Positions 53,232-63,006 of a stretch of DNA of 64,000 bases are shown piece by piece. The position numbers were made by a program, and so were the translations under genes. The first letter of the stretch is position 1. Each line of letters begins with the position of its first letter. The notes beneath the pieces are model-generated. The model worked only from the letters and a program-made list of their open reading frames with translations, ran no database searches and was not told where the DNA came from. This DNA comes from Alcaligenaceae bacterium (lineage in GTDB: Bacteria > Pseudomonadota > Gammaproteobacteria > Burkholderiales > Burkholderiaceae_B). Location: assembly GCA_030538235.1 (NCBI GenBank), contig JAUNUJ010000008.1:1-64000 (forward strand), read 5' to 3'.

Positions 53232-53903
53232 TTAATCCATCAATGTCACAGCACCAGACAAATGCAATGAGTGCACTGCTAAGCGCTGACATTGTTCAGT
53301 ATGACTAACCATGATGGCCGCACCACCTGCTGCGATATGCTCTGCTATCCAAGCTTCGAGGCGCTCAACTGCCAATCTATCCAATGAATTAAAAGGCTCA
53401 TCCAATAACCACAATGGCCGTTGTCCGAACAAACGTAACCTTGCTAAAGAAATCTGTTTCTTCTGCCCTTGTGATAAAAGTCCTGCCGGCTCATCTAATA
53501 AGGCCAGCAGACCGACTTCATCAGCCCAAACCATCAAATTTGCCTCTGAGAATTGGCTGTTAGCCCAACGTGCTTGGCGTTTGATATTTTCCCGAATACT
53601 CAAGCGAGGATTCACTGCATTTTGTTGACGACAATAATGAAACAGCTCTTTAGCGGTAGCCGCTGTCGGTGTTAGGGCTGAATCGTTATTTGCATTTTGC
53701 CCTTGTTCAAACCAAAACACCTTGCCATGGTCGGCGGTATTTAAGCCGACCAATAAATCCAGTAATGAGCTTTTACCACTGCCGTTATCACCACGCAAAT
53801 GCCACAGCTGAGCCTGTCGAATCTCGAAAGACAGCTGCTCAAAAAGCAATCGGTCGCGGCGGCTAAGACCCAAGTCCTGCGCCTTTAGCAATAAGTCAGC
53901 CAC
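53232..53903 (-). CDS. ccmA: Cytochrome c biogenesis ATPase CcmA
   Basis: 223 residues. ATPase partner of CcmB. Walker A GDNGSGKSSLLD, signature LLSQGQKKQISLARL, Walker B LWLLDEPFNSLD and the switch His in IMVSHTEQ are intact. A 2-base gap separates it from torD, so the ccm run continues the tor operon. Confidence 0.94.
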   Translation of the reverse strand: MADLLLKAQDLGLSRRDRLLFEQLSFEIRQAQLWHLRGDNGSGKSSLLDLLVGLNTADHGKVFWFEQGQNANNDSALTPTAATAKELFHYCRQQNAVNPRLSIRENIKRQARWANSQFSEANLMVWADEVGLLALLDEPAGLLSQGQKKQISLARLRLFGQRPLWLLDEPFNSLDRLAVERLEAWIAEHIAAGGAAIMVSHTEQCQRLAVHSLHLSGAVTLMD

Positions 53904-53905
53904 CT

Positions 53906-54649
53906 TTAGTGCAGGGTGTGATTACCGTCAGAGGTAGTCGGGTTTTGCTGCCTTGACTCTATGGCAGTTTGCTCATCCGTTTGACCCTCACTCATGGCAG
54001 CAGCATCAGCACGTATATAGCTTAATAACAGCTGACCCATGGCAGGATAAAAAGTAAAACGCAGATGAGGGATATTGCCCAAACGTTCTGCCCACTGATC
54101 AAGCCAGGTCAGTAATGCCTCAGTTAAAAACTCATGCTGCTCGAAGACCTGGCGTTGAATCTCCATCGGGTCCTTAATTTCAGCCACCTCGGCACACCAG
54201 TCCGCCATCACGGCAAGATAAACCACTAAATGATCGGCAGGCTCCCTAAAGTCTTCGTGAAGCTGTAGTTGATTGCCTTGCAAAAACTCATTCATGCGGC
54301 TACTGGCTTCACCATAAAGCAGCTTCTCCTCGCCTAAATAATAAGACGCGTAGGGTAAGGCGGAGTTACGACTATCCAATAAAAAACAAGAAGCAAAATC
54401 AGCCATCAGATCAATTCGCTCATCTTCTGTGCCTTCCAGAGTCGAAGTAAACTCTCTTAAACGCGCTACTTCGTCCTCAAAGCCGATTTGTTTCAGCACT
54501 TCAAGCAAAGAATCCAGCTCACCCCCACTATAAAAAGCAAAGGCCTGTTTTGACAGTTCGCTGGCGAAGGCACCTGCAAACCAACCATAAAAAGCGGCGC
54601 GTTGTTGGTTAATTTTTTTCCAGTTTTGTTCTAACTCTTTATCCATCAT
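53906..54649 (-). CDS. torD: TorD-family molybdoenzyme chaperone
   Basis: 247 residues. TorD binds the twin-arginine signal of TorA and holds it until the molybdenum cofactor is inserted. All-helical protein with RAAFYGWFAGAFASELSKQA at the start, YASYYLGEEKLLYGEASSRM (the Y-x-S-x-Y-x-G family signature) and EPADHLVVYLAVMADWC (the E-P-x-D-H motif). The C-terminal 45 residues are a Gln/Ser-rich tail. It lies between torA and ccmA. Confidence 0.93.
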   Translation of the reverse strand: MMDKELEQNWKKINQQRAAFYGWFAGAFASELSKQAFAFYSGGELDSLLEVLKQIGFEDEVARLREFTSTLEGTEDERIDLMADFASCFLLDSRNSALPYASYYLGEEKLLYGEASSRMNEFLQGNQLQLHEDFREPADHLVVYLAVMADWCAEVAEIKDPMEIQRQVFEQHEFLTEALLTWLDQWAERLGNIPHLRFTFYPAMGQLLLSYIRADAAAMSEGQTDEQTAIESRQQNPTTSDGNHTLH

Positions 54650-54710
54650 TTGCTCAGCGTTAAAAATATCACATCACTATCGTTTGATATTTTAATTGAA
54701 TTTAACAAGA

Positions 54711-54738
54711 CAAAAAGGCCGAGCCATCCGCTCAGCCT
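54711..54738 (-). terminator. Terminator-like hairpin between torA and torD
   Basis: Minus strand AGGCTGAGC / GCTCGGCCT stem (54730-54738 with 54716-54724) followed by TTTTTG. It would lower torD-ccm expression relative to torA unless read through. A second stem (CGTGTGG at 54794-54800 with CCACACG at 54818-54824) sits closer to the torA stop. Confidence 0.75.
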
Positions 54739-54847
54739 TATTTGTGTTAATAGAAGCGCTTCGCGCAAGAAAACAACTCAATACGCGATAATTCGTGTGG
54801 CCCTGCTAACACTAGAACCACACGAGGTCAGCCTTAAGACTAGATTC

Positions 54848-57388
54848 TTAAGACGCTTGCTCTTCTTCCGGCTCAGGCTGTGGCTCAACCGGTTTGCCAT
54901 CGATATCGACCTCAATAGGTCCGCCGAATGAAGTAACCGGCGGTGCTTCGCCTCGGAAGAACTCGACTTCGACCAAACACGTGTTAGCACTTGGGCCTTG
55001 CGCCAATTGAGAGGTTCCAACATCAAGCGTCACCGTATTCGGGTCACCATAAGTATCTAAAGCACCTATTTCGGGACCGGTTGGACCATACCAAGCACCC
55101 TCTTGAATACGCACAACGCCTTTCGGGAAATTAGGCGACACAACCAAACCGGCTAATAATTGACCACGGTCATTAAAGACTCGCACCAAATCACCGGATT
55201 TGAGGCCGCGTGCTAAGGCGTCTTCAGGACCCATATAAATTGGCTCTCGACCTTGTACGGTATAAATCGCACGACGCGTTTCGGATTCATTGGTTTGTGA
55301 GTGCAAGCGGGTATCCGGGTGCACTGACTGTAGCCAAAGCGGGTGTTTGTCGGAGCCCGGACCACCATGTGAACGCTCTACCTTTTCCATCCAGATCGGA
55401 TGACCTGGACAATCCTCATAGCCATAGCTGGCAATGCGGCGACTGAAAATCTCGATATAACCGGAAGGCGTACCTAATGCATTGACCTCGGGATCATCAC
55501 GGAAATCGGCGTGGCGTACCCAGTTCGGACCTTCAGGGAAGAGCACATAGCCTGTTTCCCAGAACTCCTCGAAGGGTGGCATCGGAATATCTTTGCGGCC
55601 ATTTTCGGCACGACATTCCTCGTACAAGAAGCGTACCCACTGCATCTCGTCCATATTGCGACTGTATTCGATATCACGATTCATGCGACGAGCAAACTCA
55701 CGCCAAATATCAAAATCAGAACGCGAGTGATATAAAGGATCCACTAATTTGTGCATGGCAATCACACCACGGTTTGAATAGGAACCGTAAGCATCAAGGT
55801 CATTACGCTCAAATGTTGTGCACGCAGGTAAAACAATATCCGCAAAACGACATGTGGCGGTCCAGTTGTAATCCACCGATAAAACGGTCTCTAGCTCTAA
55901 ATAAGCGCGTTTCATGCGATTACGATCTTGGTGACGGTGCCACTGGTTACTTCCGGAGAAAACCGCCATCTTGTAAGGAGGCAAAGTCACCTCCTGACCG
56001 TTAAAGTTGATTTTTTTGCCGGGCTCTAATAGAGCGTCAACTACACGTGCTACCGGTATGACTGAGCTGTAGCCCTTATAGTCAGTATTGTTATGCTTAG
56101 GCGTACGACCGGTATCCAAGTTCAAGGGGAAACTGCCAGGCATTGAGGCGCCGGAAGAGTTAACACCCACGGAACTATAGTGGTGAGAGTAACTAATACC
56201 ACCACCCGGTAGACCAAACTGGCCTAACATTGACGCAATAATCGCACCCATCCAGTATGGTTGCTCACCATGTTGTTGGCGCTGGATTGACCAACCGAAC
56301 ATCAGCTGAGTACGACCACCCGCCATCTGTCGTGCCAATTCACGGATACGCTCAGCCGGCACGCCGCAAATCTCGGCGGCCCACTCGGGGGTTTTCTCAA
56401 TCATATCAATGGTTTTACCCATCAAATAAGGCGTAAACTCATCAAAACCCATCGCATAATCATCAATAAACTGACGATCATAAAGCTCCTCTGTGAAGAG
56501 GGTATGAGCAATAGCCAACATAAAGGCCACATCGGTCATTGGATTGACATAAAGCTGCTCACAGCCGAGGTAATTTTGAGTTTTTGTTTTTACTGGGTCA
56601 ATTGAAATGACTTTGATCTTGCCTTCGGCAACACGCTCTTTAAGCTTTTCCATGTATTGGTAAGCTTCGTGAGTCTCGGTGTTCCAACCCACTTGAAGGT
56701 TTTTAACCGGGTCATTAGCCCAAAAGATCAGTGTTTCAGTCTCTTGTAAAATAATATCCCAAGAGGTGCCTTGAGAATAAACCTCGGTGGAACCCAAAAT
56801 ATAAGGCATAATCATCTGGCCGGCACCGGTCGAATAGTCTCCGGCAGTACCGACGCCGTTACCATGCATACCAACTGCGCGCAACATATGGTTACCGCAG
56901 CTATGAACCTGCCCCACAGAGCGCCAACCAACGTTCGCAATATGTAAAGCCCATGGACCGTAATCCGTCTGAATGCGCTCTAATTCCTCATAAAGAAGAT
57001 CCAGGGCCTCATCCCAACTAACGCGGATAAAACGATTATCACCACGTTGTGAGCGATCACTATGCTGACGCTTACGATACCAATCAAGACGAACCATAGG
57101 GTAGCGCACACGAGAGGCGCTATAAATGACATCCATGGTACCGTCCAGAATTGGGGTCGGATGCTTATCAAACTCAAAGGGTTTAATCTCAACCACACGG
57201 TCCGCAACCACACGGGCACGGAAAGCTCCCCAGTGAGCGCCGGAAAACCGCCAACGACCTAACTCAGCATCAGGAACTGGCGCAGCATCCTGAGCCTTAA
57301 CAATAGAAGAGCCAAGTAAAAAACTAGGAACAGAAGCAACGCTAGCGCCAGCTGCTAAACCCTTAATAAATTGACGACGTGTAAACAT
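54848..57388 (-). CDS. torA: Periplasmic trimethylamine-N-oxide reductase TorA
   Basis: 846 residues. Molybdopterin enzyme that reduces TMAO (or DMSO/biotin sulfoxide in relatives) as terminal electron acceptor. Twin-arginine signal [20 protein letters not shown], cleaved near the AQD at residue 34. The molybdenum-ligand Ser lies in [13 protein letters not shown], with [19 protein letters not shown] at the start and NETRR-like [14 protein letters not shown] near the C-terminus. The tail is acidic ([10 protein letters not shown]). It sits between torC and torD, so TorA rather than a biotin-sulfoxide paralogue. Confidence 0.95.
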   Translation of the reverse strand: MFTRRQFIKGLAAGASVASVPSFLLGSSIVKAQDAAPVPDAELGRWRFSGAHWGAFRARVVADRVVEIKPFEFDKHPTPILDGTMDVIYSASRVRYPMVRLDWYRKRQHSDRSQRGDNRFIRVSWDEALDLLYEELERIQTDYGPWALHIANVGWRSVGQVHSCGNHMLRAVGMHGNGVGTAGDYSTGAGQMIMPYILGSTEVYSQGTSWDIILQETETLIFWANDPVKNLQVGWNTETHEAYQYMEKLKERVAEGKIKVISIDPVKTKTQNYLGCEQLYVNPMTDVAFMLAIAHTLFTEELYDRQFIDDYAMGFDEFTPYLMGKTIDMIEKTPEWAAEICGVPAERIRELARQMAGGRTQLMFGWSIQRQQHGEQPYWMGAIIASMLGQFGLPGGGISYSHHYSSVGVNSSGASMPGSFPLNLDTGRTPKHNNTDYKGYSSVIPVARVVDALLEPGKKINFNGQEVTLPPYKMAVFSGSNQWHRHQDRNRMKRAYLELETVLSVDYNWTATCRFADIVLPACTTFERNDLDAYGSYSNRGVIAMHKLVDPLYHSRSDFDIWREFARRMNRDIEYSRNMDEMQWVRFLYEECRAENGRKDIPMPPFEEFWETGYVLFPEGPNWVRHADFRDDPEVNALGTPSGYIEIFSRRIASYGYEDCPGHPIWMEKVERSHGGPGSDKHPLWLQSVHPDTRLHSQTNESETRRAIYTVQGREPIYMGPEDALARGLKSGDLVRVFNDRGQLLAGLVVSPNFPKGVVRIQEGAWYGPTGPEIGALDTYGDPNTVTLDVGTSQLAQGPSANTCLVEVEFFRGEAPPVTSFGGPIEVDIDGKPVEPQPEPEEEQAS

Positions 57389-57404
57389 ATAATTCTCCTA
57401 AACC

Positions 57405-58655
57405 CTATGGACGCGCAGTTTGAATAGTACCTTCGAGACCTGACTGACTCGCTGTAGCGAAGTCTGAAGAATTCAGCTGCAAGTACTTAAGTACAACGTC
57501 TGCTGTCTCACTATCCATATTGGTGAATCCAACCATACCGGCAAATAGGCCAGGCCACTGGTTAGCATCATGAGATGCAGGTTGAGGCTGACGGTGACAC
57601 ACACTACAAGCACTATCATAACTATGGCGGGCAATATCCCAAATCGGCTCAACACTGTTTAACAAGGTACCCTGCTCAATCCAGACGTTGGCGTTGACTT
57701 TTTGCCACTCCAGACCTGTCATATCGTCCATACGAGACTCTGTGACCGCAATAAACTCGGCGTCCTTATCGATATCACGATTTAAAATAGCATTGGTTAC
57801 GTTCATACCAAAGGTGTTATACCATACACGCGCTAACCCCTTGTTTTTGCGCCACAAATCCAATTCCACTTCGAAAGCGCCATCAGCTGTTTGCACGACT
57901 TTGACCGGTGTACTGACCTCAATAGAACCAATCTCTTGAGTCAACGCTTGGTCTGCGAAAATCTTTTGCGGAACGACTGAAACATAAACACCACCAGCAC
58001 TGATTGATGCATGACTGGCTTCAGATAATAAAGAACCGAAAGCCGGGTTGCCCGCACCCTTAATCTCAGGCAATTCGTGAGCAATACCTCGGTGACAGTC
58101 AACGCAGCTGGCATTACGCTCAGCGGCGCTACGCATCATCATTTGGGAGGTGACCTTCATCTTGTCAAAGTCCATGCTGTCATAATCGTGACAGTTACGG
58201 CACTCTTTGGAATTATTTGCTTTAAAACGTGCCCACTCACGTTGAGCTAAGACAAGACGGTGCTCTTGGAACTTCTCACGCGTACCAATCGTACCCACCA
58301 CATGGCTTAGTACCTCGCGTGAGGCCTGCATTTTACGAGCGATCTTGTCAGTGAAGCCGTGTGGCACGTGACAGTCCATGCAGTAAGCGCGAACCCCGGT
58401 ACGGTTTTTCCAGTGCACCGTTTTTTGAAGTTCGGGTAATAAGTTATCACCCATGGTATGACATGAAACACAGAATTCCTCGGTGTTGGTATAGTCCATA
58501 CCTGCATTAAAACTAGCCCAGAAACCGACCCCGGCAATAAATCCACCGGTTACCAACAAGCCCAAGCCTATGCGGCGTGCCGGACGCGTAAACCAGTCAT
58601 AAATCCAGCGAAACAGATCCGCTAGTGCACGAAAAATAGCGTTGATTGCTTTCAT
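57405..58655 (-). CDS. torC: Pentaheme cytochrome c TorC (NapC/NirT family)
   Basis: 416 residues. Takes electrons from the quinol pool and passes them to TorA. One N-terminal membrane helix (IGLGLLVTGGFIAGVGFWA) anchors a NapC/NirT tetraheme domain with CVSCH, CMDCH, CRNCH and CVDCH; a C-terminal monoheme domain carries CSVCH. Five sites in all, as in E. coli TorC. Sixteen bases separate it from torA. Maturation needs the ccm genes that follow in the same operon. Confidence 0.96.
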   Translation of the reverse strand: MKAINAIFRALADLFRWIYDWFTRPARRIGLGLLVTGGFIAGVGFWASFNAGMDYTNTEEFCVSCHTMGDNLLPELQKTVHWKNRTGVRAYCMDCHVPHGFTDKIARKMQASREVLSHVVGTIGTREKFQEHRLVLAQREWARFKANNSKECRNCHDYDSMDFDKMKVTSQMMMRSAAERNASCVDCHRGIAHELPEIKGAGNPAFGSLLSEASHASISAGGVYVSVVPQKIFADQALTQEIGSIEVSTPVKVVQTADGAFEVELDLWRKNKGLARVWYNTFGMNVTNAILNRDIDKDAEFIAVTESRMDDMTGLEWQKVNANVWIEQGTLLNSVEPIWDIARHSYDSACSVCHRQPQPASHDANQWPGLFAGMVGFTNMDSETADVVLKYLQLNSSDFATASQSGLEGTIQTARP

Positions 58656-58796
58656 GGCTATTTACCTTTAATTATTATTAATCACAAAAAAGCGTCTGGC
58701 TCAACTTTTATTTAGATTGAACGCATCTGCTCAAACAAGATAAGTGCCTGCTTGTCACGATGTAAACCGGAAAAACGACGGCACCGGCATAATATG

Positions 58797-58991
58797 TTAT
58801 ACCCCGGGAGGACCCCAGAATAACATCTGCCCAAACCAGACAACAAAACCATAAGCGCAGATTAGTAGCAGCGTAACAACGGGTAAAACAATAAAACCCA
58901 TTAATAAAAAACGCTTCCACTCAGAAACTTTTTTGTCGCCTGATTGAAGAGTATTTTGATCCTGGATTACGGAAGATTGAGTTTGACTCAT
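58797..58991 (-). CDS. torE: Small membrane protein TorE (NapE/TorE family)
   Basis: 64 residues from the ATG at 58991, with GGAG 6 bases upstream. The family pattern is plain: a hydrophilic start, SEWKRFLLMGFIVLPVVTLL, one membrane helix, and the ending FVVWFGQMLFWGPPG. TorE/NapE proteins accompany tor and nap operons, with no proven function. It is the promoter-proximal gene; a 141-base gap without genes separates it from torC. Confidence 0.9.
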   Translation of the reverse strand: MSQTQSSVIQDQNTLQSGDKKVSEWKRFLLMGFIVLPVVTLLLICAYGFVVWFGQMLFWGPPGV

Positions 58992-59039
58992 AGCGGACTC
59001 CAAAAAACTTCAAACAACAATGAAACACTGGTTCAACAC

Positions 59040-59095
59040 AAAACCATACATGAATCATGGTTTTAATATTGTAACCTAATTAAATGACGTTACAA
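59040..59095 (-). promoter_or_regulatory. Promoter and palindrome of the torECAD-ccm operon
   Basis: Minus strand TTGTAA (59090-59095), 16-base spacer, TACAAT (59068-59073). Directly downstream is a 25-base inverted repeat with arms AAAACCAT (59040-59047) and ATGGTTTT (59057-59064), placed where transcription should begin. It does not resemble E. coli tor boxes. The regulator is unknown. The rest of the gap to 59377 shows no gene. Confidence 0.55.
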
Positions 59096-59377
59096 ATACA
59101 ACAATATGACCAAAAAACCACAAAACAGGCTCTTAAGCCAATTCTGATCCACTACTACCCCCATAGCACTTATGACATCACATTAGCACGTTTTTGTAAA
59201 TACACGGTTTTGGTAAATATCAAAAACCTAGGGTTCTCCCTAAGAAGAAGTATTCTACCTTTTTTTTTCATCGTCAGGTTTAAGCAATATCAATGAAAGC
59301 TTTACTTTAGATGCTTCTTATATGTTGTTTATTGTTGCTTTTTACATAAAAAAGCGATGATGATTTGTATGACGACT

Positions 59378-60058
59378 TTATTCCGAGCGAACCGGGTCGG
59401 ATATCTCAATCAAGCGATCGACAAAGATACTTGGGGTCACCACCTGCTCCGGATCCAGCGCCCCTAACTCGACAATTTTTCTGACCTGCACGATTGAGGT
59501 ACGAGCTGCTTGGCACATTAAAGGATTAAAGTTACGCGCTGCCTTTCGGTAAATCAGATTACCCCAACAATCACCCTGTTCAGCCATAATCAAAGCAAAA
59601 TCGCCCTTGATAGGTTTTTCTAAAACATAGTTTTTACCATCAATCTCACGAGTTTCCTTGCCCTTGGCTAAATCCGTACCATAGCCGGTAGGGGTATAAA
59701 AACCACCCAGACCGGCTGCCCCTGCGTGAAGGCGCTCAGCAAGTGTCCCCTGAGGCACACATTCCAATTCGATTTTTCGTGCCGCATAAAGCTCTGCAAA
59801 CACATGACCATAGGCCGCCCTAGGATAGGAGCATATTATTTTGCGCACTCGCCCGGCTATGAGTAAAGCGGCTAGACCGCTCTCATGGTTGCCGGCGTTA
59901 TTATTAACAATCGTCAGTTCACGAGCACCCTGATCAATCAATGCATGAATCAGTTCTGTTGGATGGCCGGCACCACCAAACCCCCCAATCAATACCGTTG
60001 CCCCATCAAACACACCGCCAAGAGCTTGTTCTAAAGAGTCCACAATTTTGTTAAGCAT
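59378..60058 (-). CDS. 3-oxoacid CoA-transferase subunit A, unpaired
   Basis: 226 residues from the ATG at 60058; the frame is open further back but without homology. The alpha subunit of succinyl-CoA:3-ketoacid (or 3-oxoadipate) CoA-transferases: GATVLIGGFGGAGHPTELIHAL, the NNNAGNHESGLAALL coenzyme loop, QGTLAERLHAGAAGLGGFYTPTGYGT and ADRAERWGN-like EQGDCWGNLIYRK. The catalytic Glu belongs to subunit B, which normally follows at once; here 374 bases without any gene follow, then the tor operon. Confidence 0.88.
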   Translation of the reverse strand: MLNKIVDSLEQALGGVFDGATVLIGGFGGAGHPTELIHALIDQGARELTIVNNNAGNHESGLAALLIAGRVRKIICSYPRAAYGHVFAELYAARKIELECVPQGTLAERLHAGAAGLGGFYTPTGYGTDLAKGKETREIDGKNYVLEKPIKGDFALIMAEQGDCWGNLIYRKAARNFNPLMCQAARTSIVQVRKIVELGALDPEQVVTPSIFVDRLIEISDPVRSE

Positions 60059-60286
60059 GAAGATAATATTTTGACTGATACAAAGAAAACTAGAGGCTTG
60101 TGCCGAATAACCAGGTAGGAACTCAAAACTCAGCAGGTCCTGACAAGAGTTTTGCCATATTTGAGCTTTTCTCCAAGGCTCCGGCAAGTATACCGTAGCT
60201 GAACACCCGACAAGACAGTATACAAAAACTGTTCTATTAGTAATACACTAGAGTAATTATTTTAAGTTCTAAATGAGAGATTAACG

Positions 60287-60724
60287 ATGGGTACAAACAT
60301 CATCCCGGAGGGCTTTGCATTATTGGACCGAGATAGTCCATTTTCTGATTTAACCGGGCCTTATTATGAAAAACTCGATAGCTATGGCAAACACGAGGTA
60401 TTAGCTATTCGACTAAGCCAAGAGCACCTAAATAAAGTACGCTTGGCTCATGGCGGGCTTTTGATGACCTTGGCAGACAATGCGTTTGGGGATGCCATCA
60501 AGGCGCATCATGATAAGCCTGTTTCCTTTGTCACCGTTAGTTTCAACAGTGAGTTTTTAGCTGCCGCTCACGCAGGCGACTGGGTTGAGGCGCGCGTCAC
60601 CATCAATCGGGCCGGGCGTCGTCTGATTTTCGCTCAGTGTGCCTTAAGCGTGGATGCTAAAAATATTTTTAATGCCAGCGCAGTCTTTGCAATAATTGAA
60701 TTAAGCCCTGACAAAACTGATTAA
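60287..60724 (+). CDS. PaaI-like hotdog thioesterase
   Basis: 145 residues. Small hotdog-fold enzyme that hydrolyses acyl- or aryl-CoA thioesters. The active-site helix is LAHGGLLMTLADNAFGDAI, followed by VTVSFNSEFLAAAHAGDWVE and RRLIFAQCALSVDAKNIF. Divergent from the CoA-transferase gene by about 230 bases. Substrate not known. Confidence 0.87.
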   Translation: MGTNIIPEGFALLDRDSPFSDLTGPYYEKLDSYGKHEVLAIRLSQEHLNKVRLAHGGLLMTLADNAFGDAIKAHHDKPVSFVTVSFNSEFLAAAHAGDWVEARVTINRAGRRLIFAQCALSVDAKNIFNASAVFAIIELSPDKTD

Positions 60725-60905
60725 TTTTCAGGTTGACTATTGAATTGCACAGCGATAAAAAATCTCCCCATACGCACATAAGTCTTTGAAAAAGATAAAT
60801 ATTTTCACCCTTACAGTATATAAGTGTTATGCTAAGACATTATTTATAGATTAAATCTATCAATGCAGGCTGACGAATAGCCAAACTTAAATCAAGGAGT
60901 CAGAC

Positions 60906-61556
60906 ATGCATGATATTAAAACCCGTCAATTAAACTTTGAGATCGGTGCCTTTAAAGGCCAGCTTCGCGCCCTTAAAGACCGCACTCAATACGCCGACCC
61001 TGATGGCGATGCTAAACGCGCCGGCATCTGTGATGCCAGTTGGAGCTTATTTGGTCAACTATGGCCGGCCGGTACGGTTTTGGCCAAGATCATAAAAAAA
61101 ATTGAATTAAACGATAGACGCATTTTAGAGTTGGGTTGTGGGCTCGCTTTGCCAAGTCTAACCCTTCAATATCGCGGCGCAGATATCACCGCCAGTGATT
61201 ATCATCCGGTCAGTCGCAAGTTTTTATCCTTTAACTGTGAGCTAAACGAGCTCGAAGATATTCCCTTTATACAATTGGATTGGGATAAGCCTCCGAAAAG
61301 TGATACATACGACCTGATTATTGCCAGTGATGTACTCTATGACCCAGGCACCCCTGAATTACTGGGCAAGACAATTCAGAAAATGTCACAACCTGTATGC
61401 AAGGTATTGGTAACCTGTCCCGGTCGCGGCTATAAGAACCAGTTCAGTCGTCTTATGGAGAATTTGGGTTTTGAGCTTGAAGAAATCCCGGTGCCATTTA
61501 GCCTAGATGAAAAAGCCCCTTTTAAAGGGCGAATTTTGAGCTATCAGCGTAATTAA
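60906..61556 (+). CDS. SAM-dependent methyltransferase (METTL/family 16-like)
   Basis: 216 residues, AAGGAG upstream. Class I fold with motif I RILELGCGLALPSLTLQYRG, motif II ITASDYHPV, FIQLDWDKPPKSDTYDLIIA and the family-16 type ASDVLYDPGT in place of the usual DPPY. These enzymes in other organisms methylate proteins, often lysines, or small molecules. It stands alone. Target unknown. Confidence 0.82.
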   Translation: MHDIKTRQLNFEIGAFKGQLRALKDRTQYADPDGDAKRAGICDASWSLFGQLWPAGTVLAKIIKKIELNDRRILELGCGLALPSLTLQYRGADITASDYHPVSRKFLSFNCELNELEDIPFIQLDWDKPPKSDTYDLIIASDVLYDPGTPELLGKTIQKMSQPVCKVLVTCPGRGYKNQFSRLMENLGFELEEIPVPFSLDEKAPFKGRILSYQRN

Positions 61557-61654
61557 CACAGCGACAAAATTCATTTCCTCTGATATGCGTTGCCATAAGA
61601 GAAGAAACTAACAAGTTAGGCCTATTGCCAACGCAAATCTATCAATCTATCCGC

Positions 61655-62128
61655 TTAGCTATCGGTCAAAATGATAAATTGTTGTGGTGATCGCGCTAAG
61701 TATTTAAGCTTAAACGATGTACCAACTTGGGGATAATGAGCTGTATTCCGAATTGGAAACAAATTAAAGTCATTACTTTTGAAATGCGATTCAATCAACT
61801 GACCATTTGCAAAGGGATAAACCACCTTAAACGCAATAACGTCTCTCTCGTTATAAATATCGCCTGTTTTATAAAATGACAACACATGCCCTTTACTCGG
61901 CACACCAATCGCATGAATTATCGGTACGGTAAGAAAATGACCCAAAAGAGATAATAAGGTACCGCTGAGCATTGCCACAGCCACAGTTGTCAGCATAATA
62001 ACTTTGCCGAGACTGCGATGCTTTGCACCGCTTAAACCATACAATAAAAAACCTGTTGCCATAACAATCAATGAGATTGACCAAGGATTATTAATAGCCC
62101 GGACCAATAGGGTCAATAAAAACTCCAT
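61655..62128 (-). CDS. Small membrane protein, DUF3592-like
   Basis: 157 residues. Two membrane helices (about residues 17-31 and 41-66) are followed by a beta-rich extracytoplasmic or cytoplasmic half with RDVIAFKVVYPFANGQLIES and GTSFKLKYLARSPQQFIIL, like DUF3592 proteins. Function unknown. It lies downstream of hcp in the same direction with a gap of 220 bases, so a tie to the type VI genes is possible but not shown. Confidence 0.6.
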   Translation of the reverse strand: MEFLLTLLVRAINNPWSISLIVMATGFLLYGLSGAKHRSLGKVIMLTTVAVAMLSGTLLSLLGHFLTVPIIHAIGVPSKGHVLSFYKTGDIYNERDVIAFKVVYPFANGQLIESHFKSNDFNLFPIRNTAHYPQVGTSFKLKYLARSPQQFIILTDS

Positions 62129-62348
62129 AACATCTCTCTAAAAATGGTACTTTCGAGTCTTTAACGGACTAAACACATCCGCATGTTGCCGATAGCTATA
62201 CGCAACAATGACTGCCAATCCGTCGCCTTGATACTCTTCACTACTGTCATCGTGCTAGAGTCGGATCGATTATGAACTTAGTTGACAACTCATGGATAGA
62301 GGGCATAGCTATACAACCACGCCCCTCTCAGTAAACTTTTAAATGCGA

Positions 62349-62834
62349 TTAAGCCGTGGCTTTATTTTGCTTAATATCGTAGCCAACCACTGACTCAGCG
62401 CCACGACCACCCTGAGCACTTTGCTCCCAGTATTGCTGCTTGACTTTAGCCGCTTGGAAGGCATATGACACCATCATAGCGTCCCCCTCTTGAGCGCCGG
62501 TATATTGTACCGAGGTAACCAACACATCTTCCAAAGTAATACGTGAATACTCAATTTGCTCGCCACCGGCTTTGCAAACGGATAACTCCACCTTGCTTAA
62601 ATGCTTGCCGGTAGCGCAATGCCTCAACACAGCAGGGGCTGCGCGATCAATGCGGGCACGCACATATAAATCATTAAAACTGGCTTTACCAGTACCACCA
62701 CCGCCACCGGTTGACATAGAACCGGGTTGTGTCGCGCCCCAGGAAAACGATTGAATGTCAGTCCAATCCTTGTGAGTAGCGTCTTTGGACTCGCCATTTA
62801 CGCTCTCGATTCTCATATACATATCTACGGCCAT
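62349..62834 (-). CDS. hcp: Type VI secretion tube protein Hcp, copy 1
   Basis: 161 residues from the ATG at 62834 (GGAGGC upstream). Hcp hexamers stack into the inner tube of the T6SS and are secreted. Seen: AVDMYMRIESVNGESKDA, DIQSFSWGATQPGS, the poly-Gly turn, FNDLYVRARIDRAAP and AFQAAKVKQQYWEQS. The part that can be compared with copy 2 (63655 on) is about nine tenths identical. It lies after tssE, outside the usual tssB-tssC-hcp-tssE order. Confidence 0.95.
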   Translation of the reverse strand: MAVDMYMRIESVNGESKDATHKDWTDIQSFSWGATQPGSMSTGGGGGTGKASFNDLYVRARIDRAAPAVLRHCATGKHLSKVELSVCKAGGEQIEYSRITLEDVLVTSVQYTGAQEGDAMMVSYAFQAAKVKQQYWEQSAQGGRGAESVVGYDIKQNKATA

Positions 62835-63006
62835 TGAAGCCTCCAATAATAGCTAATAAAGCCTAAATCCATGTATTGATTGAGCAAAACCCACAAAACA
62901 TAGACAAAGCGCTGATCGGGATAAAATTTAATCGACTATCTTAGCAAGCAAAAATGACATTCTAATGACGGATTGATTGCAATACAGGGCACTTATATCA
63001 GCAAGC

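Noticed and set aside
59104-59377. Fragment of CoA-transferase subunit B
   Set aside because: Minus-strand frames are full of stops and show no subunit B motif.
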